Positions 1 through 8,737 of a DNA stretch of 15,342 bases are shown here, piece by piece. Numbering within the stretch: position 1 is the first letter of the stretch; each line of letters begins with the position of its first letter. The stretch comes from Funneliformis mosseae (lineage: Eukaryota > Glomeromycota > Glomeromycetes > Glomerales > Glomeraceae). The translations under genes and the position numbers were made by a program. Under the pieces are notes generated by a model that made no database searches, was not told the origin of the DNA, and saw only the letters and a program-made list of their open reading frames with translations. The stretch is taken from contig CAJVPP010002317.1 in the NCBI GenBank assembly GCA_910592005.1, forward strand, positions 1-15,342, given 5' to 3'.

Positions 1-1227
1 ATCAGCCACATATTTTTGTGTAACTTTTATCTTAGAAATTTTTTTATATTTTCATTATTTTCATGTATTTTAAATGGTAAAGAATAAAAATAATAACAAG
101 TATGTTATGTATTTTAAATAGTAATGAATAGATAAAAACTTTTAAATATAAAACAATAATGAAATTATTTTAATTTTTAAAAATGGTTGAAAGTTTCAGT
201 TTATGAAAATACAAAGTTTTATTGAGTGTAAATTTATTTGAATTAATGCCAAAAGTCCAAAACTAATGTCAAAAACTAATAATTACAATTAAATATTATT
301 ACTAAATTTTTTACTAAAAAACGTGTCTTGGCATTAGTATTACAAAAAAATTCATAACTCTATAACTATTTAAGCTAGCCTCATAAAAATTTTTACATAA
401 AAATTTTAATATCTACAGAACAACTTTATCTAAGTTTTTTCTTTGATTTCTTTGGCCAAACTGTTCAATTTACATCTTAACACAAGAATAAAATGTGTCT
501 TAATATTATTAATAAAAACCAATAACTTCAAGCTAAACCCACAAAAATTAATATGCAAATATTTTTATACTTTATGAACAATTCTCTTTCAGTATTTCGC
601 CTGTTTAGTTTGATTAAAATATTGAAATTACATTGTGAAATAAATCTCTATACAGTACAAAAAAACATGTTTATTATATTCACAACTTTATGATAATATT
701 CTTTTACGCTTGAAGTTATGAACTGCTATTAAAAAAATATTTTAGCTTTATTAATGAACAAAAGTTTAAAAAAACATGAAAAAGATGTTTATTATTATAT
801 GTAATGGTAAATAGTAAACAAATAATTAATTAATGTAGTTAATATTATGATAAAACAATCAAATTTAAAGGGTCCAGGTTAAAATTCTAGACCCCCTAGT
901 GCAGCTTAAGATTTCCTTTGAAAAAGCTTATTAAATTCATTATTATTATACTAATGGCCAAAGTCTACAGATTTGTTAATAAGACTCTGACTTTGTTATG
1001 GATGTTTTACCAATAAGATTTATTATAGTTTGACAGTGTTTTGCTAAGAAACTAAATTTATTATCATGCATTATTTATTTGTCAATGGCCAAATCAATAT
1101 AGCAAATATGCATTTACTTGATCATATACTGTTTTGCCAGAAGTTTTAAATTATGGATCAGCTGATTTTATAAAATGATCAACATGGTGATATAAATATT
1201 ACAAATTAAAAAATTTGATATTTTAGA
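1..1227. other. AT-rich intergenic DNA, no gene seen
   Basis: No reading frame of useful length or recognisable protein content is seen on either strand. The stretch is dominated by A/T runs. The only local structures noticed are a short imperfect hairpin near 870-894 and a nine-base inverted repeat (244-252 with 328-336). It ends at the TTA that flanks the transposon. Confidence 0.6.
870..894. repeat. Short imperfect hairpin
   Basis: GGGTCCAG at 870-877 can pair with CTAGACCC at 887-894 (seven of eight positions) around a nine-base loop. It stands out because it is GC-rich in very AT-rich DNA. The loop side resembles a tRNA T-arm, but no acceptor, D-arm or anticodon arm is found upstream, so no RNA gene is called. 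It may be a relic of a tRNA-derived short element. Confidence 0.25.
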
Positions 1228-1230
1228 TTA
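1228..1230. repeat. Left target-site duplication (TTA)
   Basis: TTA lies directly outside the left inverted repeat, which begins GGCC. The same TTA follows the right inverted repeat at 5375-5377. A three-base duplication of TTA is the expected scar of insertion by a transposase that makes a three-base staggered cut. Three AT-only bases could match by chance, but their position exactly at both repeat ends supports the call. Confidence 0.6.
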
Positions 1231-1263
1231 GGCCGCTCCAACAAATAGTTTTGTTTAACATCA
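1231..1263 (+). repeat. Left terminal inverted repeat
   Basis: It starts GGCCGCTCCAACAAATAG and aligns without gaps to the reverse complement of 5342-5374, with six mismatches. Five of those six are C/T or G/A transitions, the pattern left by cytosine deamination. A G-rich tract (about 1279-1295) lies just inside. Confidence 0.8.
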
Positions 1264-1333
1264 CATGGTGTGAAAGAAGTTGAGGGGAGGAGGGTTAAAT
1301 TTAAATATAATAAAATTTTAAATATATATATAA

Positions 1334-1343
1334 ATCACGTGAT
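1334..1343. repeat. Left subterminal palindrome ATCACGTGAT
   Basis: This perfect ten-base palindrome contains the E-box core CACGTG. It lies about 100 bp inside the left end. An identical copy at 5281-5290 lies about 85 bp inside the right end, and both are next to an ATATATA-rich stretch. It is a candidate transposase-binding or promoter site of the element, immediately before the first open stretch of the transposase gene. Confidence 0.5.
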
Positions 1344-4300
1344 TTGTTAAACTTTTTTAATCAATCTTACAAAATTACAAATACTATATTTATAATATTT
1401 ATATGTGAAAAAAATAATCTCTCTCCTAATTCTGCACAAAAAGAAAGGTTTATCGAACAAAAAAAAAAAGAGAAAGAAATACAAGCGATATTCTTTTCTT
1501 TTACAATTATATTTAGTAAATCTTCAAAATTTCTGAACTCTTCAATACTAACCACTGCTGATTTTATTAAAGATTTTCCATTTTCATATACTGTCATAAA
1601 CAAATACAACATTTAGATAAAAGCAGCACTACATCAAAAAGAACTGTTTTTTGAAGAAATATTAGTTAAAATTGATTTTCAATGTAATGATTCTTCAGTT
1701 TGACATCTTATATTAAGTGGTTTTGATAAAAATTTGGAAGTGTATTCTTAATTAAAGGCGCAGTATATCCGTTTTACAATAGATTCAATAACAAATAATC
1801 CTGATGAGTTATCAGATGAAAGAATTTTGGCATTTGATCTCATGATGGTGCAACGGTATTTAAAAAAACTTCTGCTACCTTATAATATCCAATTTCGTAC
1901 AGATGTACTTTATAATGCTTTTTTAAAAGTTTTGCAAGAAAGAAAATTGGGATAGCTGAATAATAGTCATATGACTATTAAACATTCTTTTATTCGTAGA
2001 GTTACTGATTTAGTATAGTATTTGGATTTTCATCTTGGCAAATTAGAGAAACGTGACTTAAAACTACTGATAATTATAGCAAAACTCCTCATATATGTTT
2101 CTAAAAGTTAATATAATTTTTACTATAATACTATGAAACATAAAAAAAATGAAATATCATGAGAAAAACTTAAATCATTTATTAAAGCATTAATTTTATT
2201 TATTCAACAACTTTGAATAAGTCTATCATATTGGGAAGAAGTGATTAAAGATATTCATAATCTAATAAAAATAGCTCAAGAGTATGTTAATTATCTTCAA
2301 GATGTTAATAATAGAATACGTACTATACATACTAATCTGGTTTAAATAAGAAATAGGCGTAATGATATTATAGTTAAGAATATCGAAGCTGTTAATTTAT
2401 ATCCACCTCAATATGAATCTTTAGCACAACTTTTTCATTAGTCTAATGATTATGATCTCTTAAATATAGATCATTTACTTCCTTCTAAGTCACAAGATAC
2501 CTATCTCTTTTTTCAAAAAATATGTGCTAATTTATCTTTCATACTGTATCACTATTATCATGGTAATTATCTTGGTATATTAAACTTTGTATGAAAAATT
2601 TCCTGTTTGAATAACTGTGATAAAATACGAGAAGCAAAAAATATCACTGCAGTGTATGACCAAATTCCAATCTATTGTACAAGACAAATGTAAAAAAATG
2701 TGATAAATAAGGTTTATTTTATTTGCAAATTTTTTGTAATAAAACATTTATTGAACTTAAATATATTATTATATATAATAATATTCTTTAATAGTTAAAA
2801 CATCACATTCAGTTTTGCAAGTACTATATCAAGATTTAACAGGCGATGTATCAATACCAGAGAATAAAATTAATAAGAAAACATATAAACGAATAAAATT
2901 AATATTAAATATATAGGATCCTGATATCATTATAGATCTTCGTAAAATTATTGATGAAAAAAGAACAAAATTTGATATCTTTTGAAATGAAATGTAAGAT
3001 TATTTTAATGAGATAATAATTCTGAATGATAATCTTTGATTTTATATTATAAAATATTTATAATATATCTTTTAAAATTTTAAAAGGTTACATCTGCAGT
3101 TCATAATCAATAACATACTTCAACCTTGTATATATTAATTGCTATTTCTGTTAAGAACCTAATGCAAATTATAATTAAATGATTAGAAAATAAGTGTAAT
3201 GCTATTCTAAATGATGTTAAAATACTTTCAGCTGAATGGATGCAATTACAATTTTAGCCAAAAACAGAATTTTCAGAAAATTAATATACTGGCAGATTTC
3301 AAATTTAATGTATGATTCAGGCTCATTAAATACAAAAGTTTCATGTTAATTCACATTACTGTTCTGCACTTTAGAGATATTTATGTAAATTTTCTAATAA
3401 ATTTAAAGAGTTTACAACTTTAATTTGTGCTGATGACAAACACAAAGTTCTTATTGAAGAATCTATTACTACTTCAACAGGAGTTAGAAATAAAGCAACC
3501 TTAATTTCAATAGATAGCATACTCAGTTCTTGCGATCACAATTTTATAAAATTATCTTTAACTTCTTCAGCTTCTTTATTTGTTAATATTCCAAATAATA
3601 TATCTGATTCATTTTACCAAGGTCAAGTATATATAACATATAATGATACAATTTTTCAACTAAATTCTGCTATACAATATACAACAGAGTTTTATAATAA
3701 TTATTCTATTCAATATCAAGATAATATTAACAAACCCAAAATTTTACTTTTATATACTGATGGTAATCCAAATCACCAATGCACTTATAGATCTGTTCAA
3801 ATATCATTGATAGCCTTGTTTTTAAAAAGTAACTTTGATTTTTTAGCTGCTGTACGAACTGCACCTTATCATAATTAGACTAATTTAGCTGAATACATAA
3901 TGTCAATATTAAACCTTGCTTTGCAAGGTGTTGCTTTAAAATAAGAATTTATGAGTGAATCATCAGAATAAGCTTTTGATAAGCTTAAAAATTTATCTGA
4001 AATCTGCGAGAAAGCTAATTCTAATGTAAATCTAAAAGAAGAGCTTATTAGATAAATTAGCATTACCTAAGACTTCTGAAAATCATACTTCACGCCTTTC
4101 TTTATATGATTTAAAATTCAAAATTGCTTCTTCTGCTATAGAATCTGAAATTGAATTTTTATTTGAGGTATAAGATATTTTTTATATTTTGTTTAAATTT
4201 ATTTTTTTAATTACTAAATTAATATTACACATACTATATCAAGTCTATATTATCAGTTGAAAGTCAGCTTACAGTTAATGATATAATACTAGTAGAATTA

Positions 4301-5175
4301 AGAAAATTTCTCAATTTAAAAGAATTTATTGATACACATTGTCAAATCAGACAATATTCATTTCAGGTATATTAAATAGAATAAATGCTTTGTATACCAG
4401 CCCTTTATATTTGAAATTCATTATATAACTGTAATTTCTGTAGATTAAGAAATGCAATAATATTGAGTATGCTATCTGTTTGTCAGTTGAATTACCAATT
4501 GAGGTATTTAATGAATTGCATTTTTTGCCTGATCCTGAACCATTTATTGGTAAGAATTATACAATTTTTTGATATATTATTTTATAAGTATGCAAATACT
4601 AATTACATCTTTTAATATTTATATTTTAGCTAATCCTGATCACTATAAGGATTTTTTAAGTGTATATAGTACTCAAACATCTGAAAAGTTTTGTCTAAGT
4701 AAAGTGGGATAACCAGAAGCTGATAGTTTACCATAGAGCATCTTTAATAATAATCGTATTTGAAAATTTGTTGAATGTAATTTTGTGGAAAAATTCGATG
4801 TATTTATAGTATAAATGCCCTGAAAAATGAGCAGATATCTGTATTATAACTTAAAATAGAGTATACTGATTTTACTTGTGGGATGAAAGAATGGATACCA
4901 CTTTCACACGAGTTGAAAAATATAATTTTTGTTTATCAATCTCTTAACTGTAATTCTCTAATTGAAAGTGGTTATTATTCAAGCCGTTTCAAAAAATCTC
5001 CTATTTGTTATTATTGTGATACAAATAATTCATTAGTAGAGGCAAGTGATGATTTGCTTAATGAATATCAATCTATATACCACTTTGTTTTAATTGTCAA
5101 CTTTCAGGTCATTCTTTTCATATTTGGAGTAAAAAAAAAGTTGGAGAATCAGCAAAAAAAAGAAAAAGGATATGA
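1344..5175 (+). pseudogene. Multi-exon DDE transposase pseudogene
   Basis: Conceptual translation follows frame 0 without any indel from 1344 to 2690, frame 1 from about 2794 to 2997, frame 0 from 3087 to 4056, then exons 4057-4167, 4244-4366, 4444-4549 and 4630 onward. Introns 4168-4243, 4367-4443 and 4550-4629 are GT-AG and phase-consistent. Two further probable introns (about 2690-2794 and 2994-3086) do not join in phase. Candidate catalytic residues are Asp in CADDKHKV (3432-3437), Asp in YTDGNPNH (3759-3761) and Glu in NLAEYIMS (3891-3893), 43 residues after the second Asp. A motif FLPDPEPFIG (4525-4549) and cysteine pairs CYYC (near 5000) and CFNC (near 5090) follow, then a basic NLS-like tail ending at TGA 5173. 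In-frame stops are at 1614, 1701, 1749, 1953, 2016, 2109, 2160, 2214, 2343, 2439, 2592, 2914, 2983, 3111, 3180, 3255, 3282, 3306, 3327, 3372, 3876, 3942, 3969, 4053, 4710, 4734, 4761 and 4847. Frameshifts fall near 4056, 4795 and 5080. The true start is unknown. Confidence 0.8.
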
Positions 5176-5341
5176 TTTATACATAATAATATTAGTATAA
5201 TTTTAATTTTTTAATAAAACAATTCTTAATAAATAACCCAAATTTTTAAATAAATCTATTTACGTTATTTTTTTAATGAAATCACGTGATATATAAATGT
5301 TTGTTTAAATCTAAATTTTTGGAAAAATAGAGGGGGAAGGT
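5176..5341. other. 3' noncoding part of the transposon
   Basis: This AT-rich stretch lies between the transposase stop and the right inverted repeat. AATAAA-like strings after 5210 could serve as polyadenylation signals. It carries the right palindrome and a G-rich tract (5331-5340) on the plus strand. The left end also has a plus-strand G-rich tract, so these tracts are not part of the inverted repeat. Confidence 0.4.
5281..5290. repeat. Right subterminal palindrome ATCACGTGAT
   Basis: The ten bases are identical to 1334-1343, and the adjoining ATATATA and GATTT context is also similar in inverted orientation. See the left copy for the proposed role. Confidence 0.5.
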
Positions 5342-5374
5342 TGATGTAAAATGAAACTATTTATTAGAGTGGCC
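5342..5374 (-). repeat. Right terminal inverted repeat
   Basis: Its reverse complement starts GGCCACTCTAATAAATAG and aligns with 1231-1263 at 27 of 33 positions. It is directly followed by the TTA duplication at 5375-5377. Confidence 0.8.
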
Positions 5375-5377
5375 TTA
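5375..5377. repeat. Right target-site duplication (TTA)
   Basis: This is the second copy of the TTA found at 1228-1230, directly outside the right inverted repeat. Confidence 0.6.
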
Positions 5378-7142
5378 TGTATAATATAATATTAAAACAA
5401 TAAATCAAGATCAAATATTTTACATAAGTTAGCTTAGAGCTAAAATAATTAATTAAGTCATTAACATAATAAATTAATTATTTTAGATTTCAAAGATTTA
5501 GGCAAAGTCACATATATAAGGGTAAACTATGCTGACCATTATATTTCATATTTTAAGATATATAGAAAATAATATAAAAGTATTACAATAAAATTTTTAA
5601 ACAATACAAAAGTTAACTTTGAGACATCTTTTTGAATATTTCAAATATAAATCATATATTATTATAATTATATTAATTTTGGTAAAATGGTACTTCTAGT
5701 ATAACTTACCCATAATAATTATATTTTAATAAATTTTAATATATTATTTTATTATATTAAAATGCAGCTACTTGTAAAATTTAACATATTATATGTGATA
5801 AAAATGAATAAATAATCAGCAAATTGATCAGTAAAATGTGATAAAATTAAGCATATCTGCGCTCTAATATTTGTACTTCATATCGACCTATTTCTAACTC
5901 AGAAATTTCAGTAATCAGCTATTAGATAATATAATTTGTCATTCAAAGTTGATGATGTTATAACATGCTATCATATTAGCGTGAACTGAACTATTATTTA
6001 ATGTTAATTGATTTTATCTTTCTGATATCCCTTATATTAGATTATTTTATCTGAGAATACTGATATTATTAAATTTATCTATATATATTAAGTAAGTAAA
6101 TAATAAAAATGATATTTTATATTCAATTCTTTTATTTATGTATTTATAAATAATTTTAAATGTAAGTAGAAGGTTTTATTGAATAATAAATAAAGTATAT
6201 TGATGCTAAATTTATTTAATAATATAATTAATCAGAGTTACCTTAATATTGATTTTGCAATATCAATATATTAAACTTAATAAATACCATTATAAAAGTT
6301 CTAATAAAAAAATTGATTAAATAATATGAAGATCGAAAAATAAAAATAAAAAAATTACAAAATAATAAATATTATATTTAAATAGATATCATGAAAAGAT
6401 AAAGGAAGGTTTTTAAGGTAATATAAGTAAAACAAGTATAGATATTAAGCTATTTATAAAAAAAAATGATTAGACGACCTAACATTCTGCTAACCTATCA
6501 TTCTACTCAAACTGGCTTCCTATCAACCTGTTATTGTAATAATCTGACATTATGTCAACCTATTAAATGATCTACAAAGGAACTGTTAAATATTAAAAAT
6601 AATCTACATACAAAATTATGTTATTTTTAGGCAAAATTATATTAAATATAACAATATTATTATTCTACATAAATTTTTATACTGCAGTATTTATAATAAA
6701 AAATTAATCTGATAAAAGAAAATATAAAGCAGGAAAAAGTCTCCTCTTTTTATCTCATAAAAAAGATATTACTGTATCATTCTGAAATTAAGCATTCATT
6801 ATTTTTATAGTAGTGCTTAATTTTAGGTAATTTTCTTAAAAAAAGGTTTTTTTTATATTTTAATTTAAACTTTTAATATAAAAATAAATTTTTGATATAA
6901 AAATAAATTTTCAATATAAAATCACTTAAATGGATAGTTTAATGATATTCTTAATGTGAATTTATCATAAAATACAAATAAATTCAATCACAAAACTTGT
7001 TTTAAGTCTATTTTTAAAATACTAGCTCATACAACATGCTATCACAAAAAAGCACAAAAAAAAGCTATTAAATAAGTTTATAAAACTATTATTAAAAAGA
7101 ATAGATATATATGATCCATAAGCTAGATAATTTTAAAGTATA
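5378..7142. other. AT-rich intergenic DNA, no gene seen
   Basis: No supported gene is seen on either strand. Around 5850-6060 the base composition is slightly less extreme, and a 23-codon stop-free stretch exists on the minus strand (5850-5918), too short to call. Around 6475-6570 are loosely repeated CTAACCTAT/TCAACCTAT-like strings. Both may be relics of older elements. Confidence 0.5.
6871..6921. repeat. Short tandem repeat, about 18-19 bp unit, 2.7 copies
   Basis: Units start at 6871, 6889 and 6908 and share TTTT-n-ATATAAAAATAAA. The third copy is truncated. It is an AT-rich minisatellite-like array with no sign of function. Confidence 0.6.
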
Positions 7143-7667
7143 CAGTGTGTCACAAAAAAAACCAGAATTTTTAATTTTCCCTATAAGTATTAATTCAAAT
7201 TATATAAAAGTTTTAAAATATATGTAAAATTTTGATATGAACAACTTTACATAAAGGTATTTGATCACTTATTATAATAAAATATTTCATAATTATCAAT
7301 TTTTAATTAAGAAAATTTAGTAATAAAATATTTTAAGAAAAATTATAATTAGTTAATATATAAATTAATTTAAAAAAAAAAATATATACTTTATATTATA
7401 TATTTTAATTTTTAATTTTAATGTTTATAATATATTAAATTATTAATTAATAAATAAAATATTTTTGATTTTAAATAAATTTTTTTAAAAAAAAAATTTG
7501 TATTTAAAATGTAAATTACAAGATATTTTATTAAGGTAAGCTATCAAATGATTCTATTAAATTTTTCATTAGGTTTTCAAGTACTTATCTTTAAATTTCT
7601 GTATCATTTGAATATATATTTATCAAATAAATACAAAATAGTAATTCTGGTTTTTTGTAACATACTG
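7143..7667. mobile_element. Tc1/mariner-type non-autonomous element (MITE), 525 bp
   Basis: The left end begins CAGTGTGTCACAAAAAAAACC. The right end read in reverse begins CAGTATGTTACAAAAAACC, and both continue with AGAATT. TA flanks both sides (7141-7142 and 7668-7669), the duplication typical of Tc1/mariner. Weaker similarity extends to about 80 bp inward (ATTCAAAT near 7194 and its inverted counterpart near 7607-7614, both about 50 bp from their ends). The interior has no coding capacity, so the element must have been moved by a transposase encoded elsewhere. Confidence 0.75.
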
Positions 7668-7896
7668 TACATTTTTCTTAATAAATAATTTATATTAATT
7701 ACTTTTTATTATAAGTCATGAAGCAATTACTTTAAAGATGATTTTCTTTTTGAAATTGAACTAAATCTCTCTATGTATGACAATAATGAATTTAATTTTT
7801 AATGAGATAATAATTAGTAGTCTAAAATTATCTTTTCAAATTAATAAAGAACATTTTTTTGTTAAATTTTTGCAAATACAAATGACCATATTGGAG

Positions 7897-7962
7897 GGGT
7901 GCTTATTTTTGGTTACTATACATATTGTGAGGGTGCTTATTTTCGGGGGTGCTTAATTTCGG
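7897..7962. repeat. Three copies of a 16-bp GGGTGCTTA motif, possible transposon end
   Basis: GGGTGCTTATTTTTGG (7897-7912), GGGTGCTTATTTTCGG (7931-7946) and GGGTGCTTAATTTCGG (7947-7962) differ from one another by one or two bases. The last two are directly adjacent. They are followed by GAATTGTACAGTA (7962-7974). GC-rich repeated motifs beside a TACAG/CTGTA end in AT-rich DNA resemble the transposase-binding part of a pogo/Tc1-type terminus, but no matching opposite end is established. Confidence 0.5.
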
Positions 7963-7974
7963 AATTGTACAGTA

Positions 7975-8674
7975 TTATTAATAAAAAGCTATTTTTTTTT
8001 CAAAGGTAATTGTAATTAAATCATTTATACCATGTGTTATTATAAGATTGTGTTATTAGTTTATGTCCGGATATTTTAATTTCAGCATGGTTTCGTTCAT
8101 AAAATTTCAATCTGTCAAATTATCAAAAAGAAATGGTAAAAATATTTTATTTTTTTAATCAAAATATTCTAAACTGATATATTGATTCCATGTTTTATTA
8201 CGGGTAGTTATAATTATACTAATTTGGAATTTTTCATCAGAAAATCTTTTACGCAGGTTTAATGTTTTTTGCTAATTTGCATAACTAGTATGAAACTATA
8301 TTTTCGAATTCTCCAGATTTATGATATCCCGGCGATAGAAGGAAACCGGAAAAGTTTTAGACAAATTAATATTCCAAGTAATACACCATATCACTTAATT
8401 TTTGCATTTTAAAATTTAGAGATAAATTCGGAAAGTTGGCACAAAGGTTTATTTCTAAAAAAAAAAAAATTTATTGCGATATGCATTTTTTAGTCGATTA
8501 TTTTATTGGACCATGTCATTTTAAAATTAATTAAAAAATAACGAGTTTGAATTAAACTTTCATTTATGCACCCCTGCATTTTGTGCAAGTTCTTAGAAAT
8601 AAAATCCCAAAATTAGATTAATAAGTAATGTTAATCGGAGCTCAAATTTCTTTTTCCGAGTAAATTTGAATTCG
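7975..8674. other. Intergenic and upstream region of the membrane-protein gene
   Basis: No gene is seen. Composition is less AT-extreme from about 8060 onward, as expected near a gene. A short ATG-initiated stretch at 8086 ends at a possible GT donor (8134) but has no convincing second exon. ATGCA-CCCC-TGCAT at 8566-8579 is a perfect short inverted repeat about 160 bp before the chosen start codon and could be a regulatory site. Confidence 0.4.
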
Positions 8675-8680
8675 TATAAA
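8675..8680 (+). promoter_or_regulatory. Candidate TATA box (TATAAA)
   Basis: TATAAA lies 58 bp before the chosen start codon of the downstream gene. If transcription begins about 30 bp downstream, the upstream in-frame ATG at 8687 would not be in the transcript, which favours the ATG at 8738. TATAAA strings are common in DNA of this composition, so this is tentative. Confidence 0.3.
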
Positions 8681-8737
8681 TCCTGTATGAAATTCTGTTC
8701 TACCTACACCGATTTTTGCTTTCGTTTGATAGACAAA

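Larger units (their letters stand above)
1231..5374 (+). mobile_element. Decayed full-length DDE DNA transposon, 4.1 kb
   Basis: This is a class II element delimited by inverted termini (1231-1263 and 5342-5374) that match at 27 of 33 positions. It is flanked by TTA on both sides. Inside is a single plus-strand gene (1344-5175) filling about 90% of the element and encoding a transposase with a D, D, E triad and C-terminal zinc-finger-like cysteine pairs. The palindrome ATCACGTGAT lies about 100 bp inside the left end and about 85 bp inside the right end. The TTA duplication and GGCC ends recall PIF/Harbinger, but the transposase does not resemble that family's as I know it, so I leave the superfamily open. 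The copy is dead: 28 in-frame stops plus several frameshifts. Confidence 0.85.

Noticed and set aside
244..336. Inverted repeat TAATGCCAA / TTGGCATTA as a small element
   Set aside because: The arms are nine bases and 75 bases apart, with no flanking duplication; this is compatible with chance in AT-rich DNA.
870..900. tRNA gene or T-arm
   Set aside because: Only a T-arm-like piece with a stem mismatch is present; there is no matching acceptor strand or anticodon arm upstream.
1367..1612. Minus-strand open frame of 81 codons opposite the start of the transposase
   Set aside because: The plus-strand frame here continues without an indel for another kilobase into coherent transposase sequence, so the minus frame is a shadow.
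3875..4063. Minus-strand open frame of 62 codons
   Set aside because: It lies antisense to the transposase region containing the catalytic Glu and helical stretch, and has no features of its own.
1344..4847. Reassigned stop codons (TAA/TAG read as Gln) instead of a pseudogene
   Set aside because: TGA also interrupts the frame seven times, frameshifts are present, and the intact neighbouring genes have no internal in-frame stops and end normally.
1228..5377. Assignment to PIF/Harbinger from TTA and GGCC ends
   Set aside because: The protein is longer and has different motif contexts from Harbinger transposases as I know them, and no second Myb-like gene is seen. Target duplication alone is not enough.
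5850..5918. Minus-strand 23-codon stretch with protein-like composition (ISELEIGRYEV...)
   Set aside because: It is bounded by stops on both sides, has no start codon or splice context, and is too short to support a gene.
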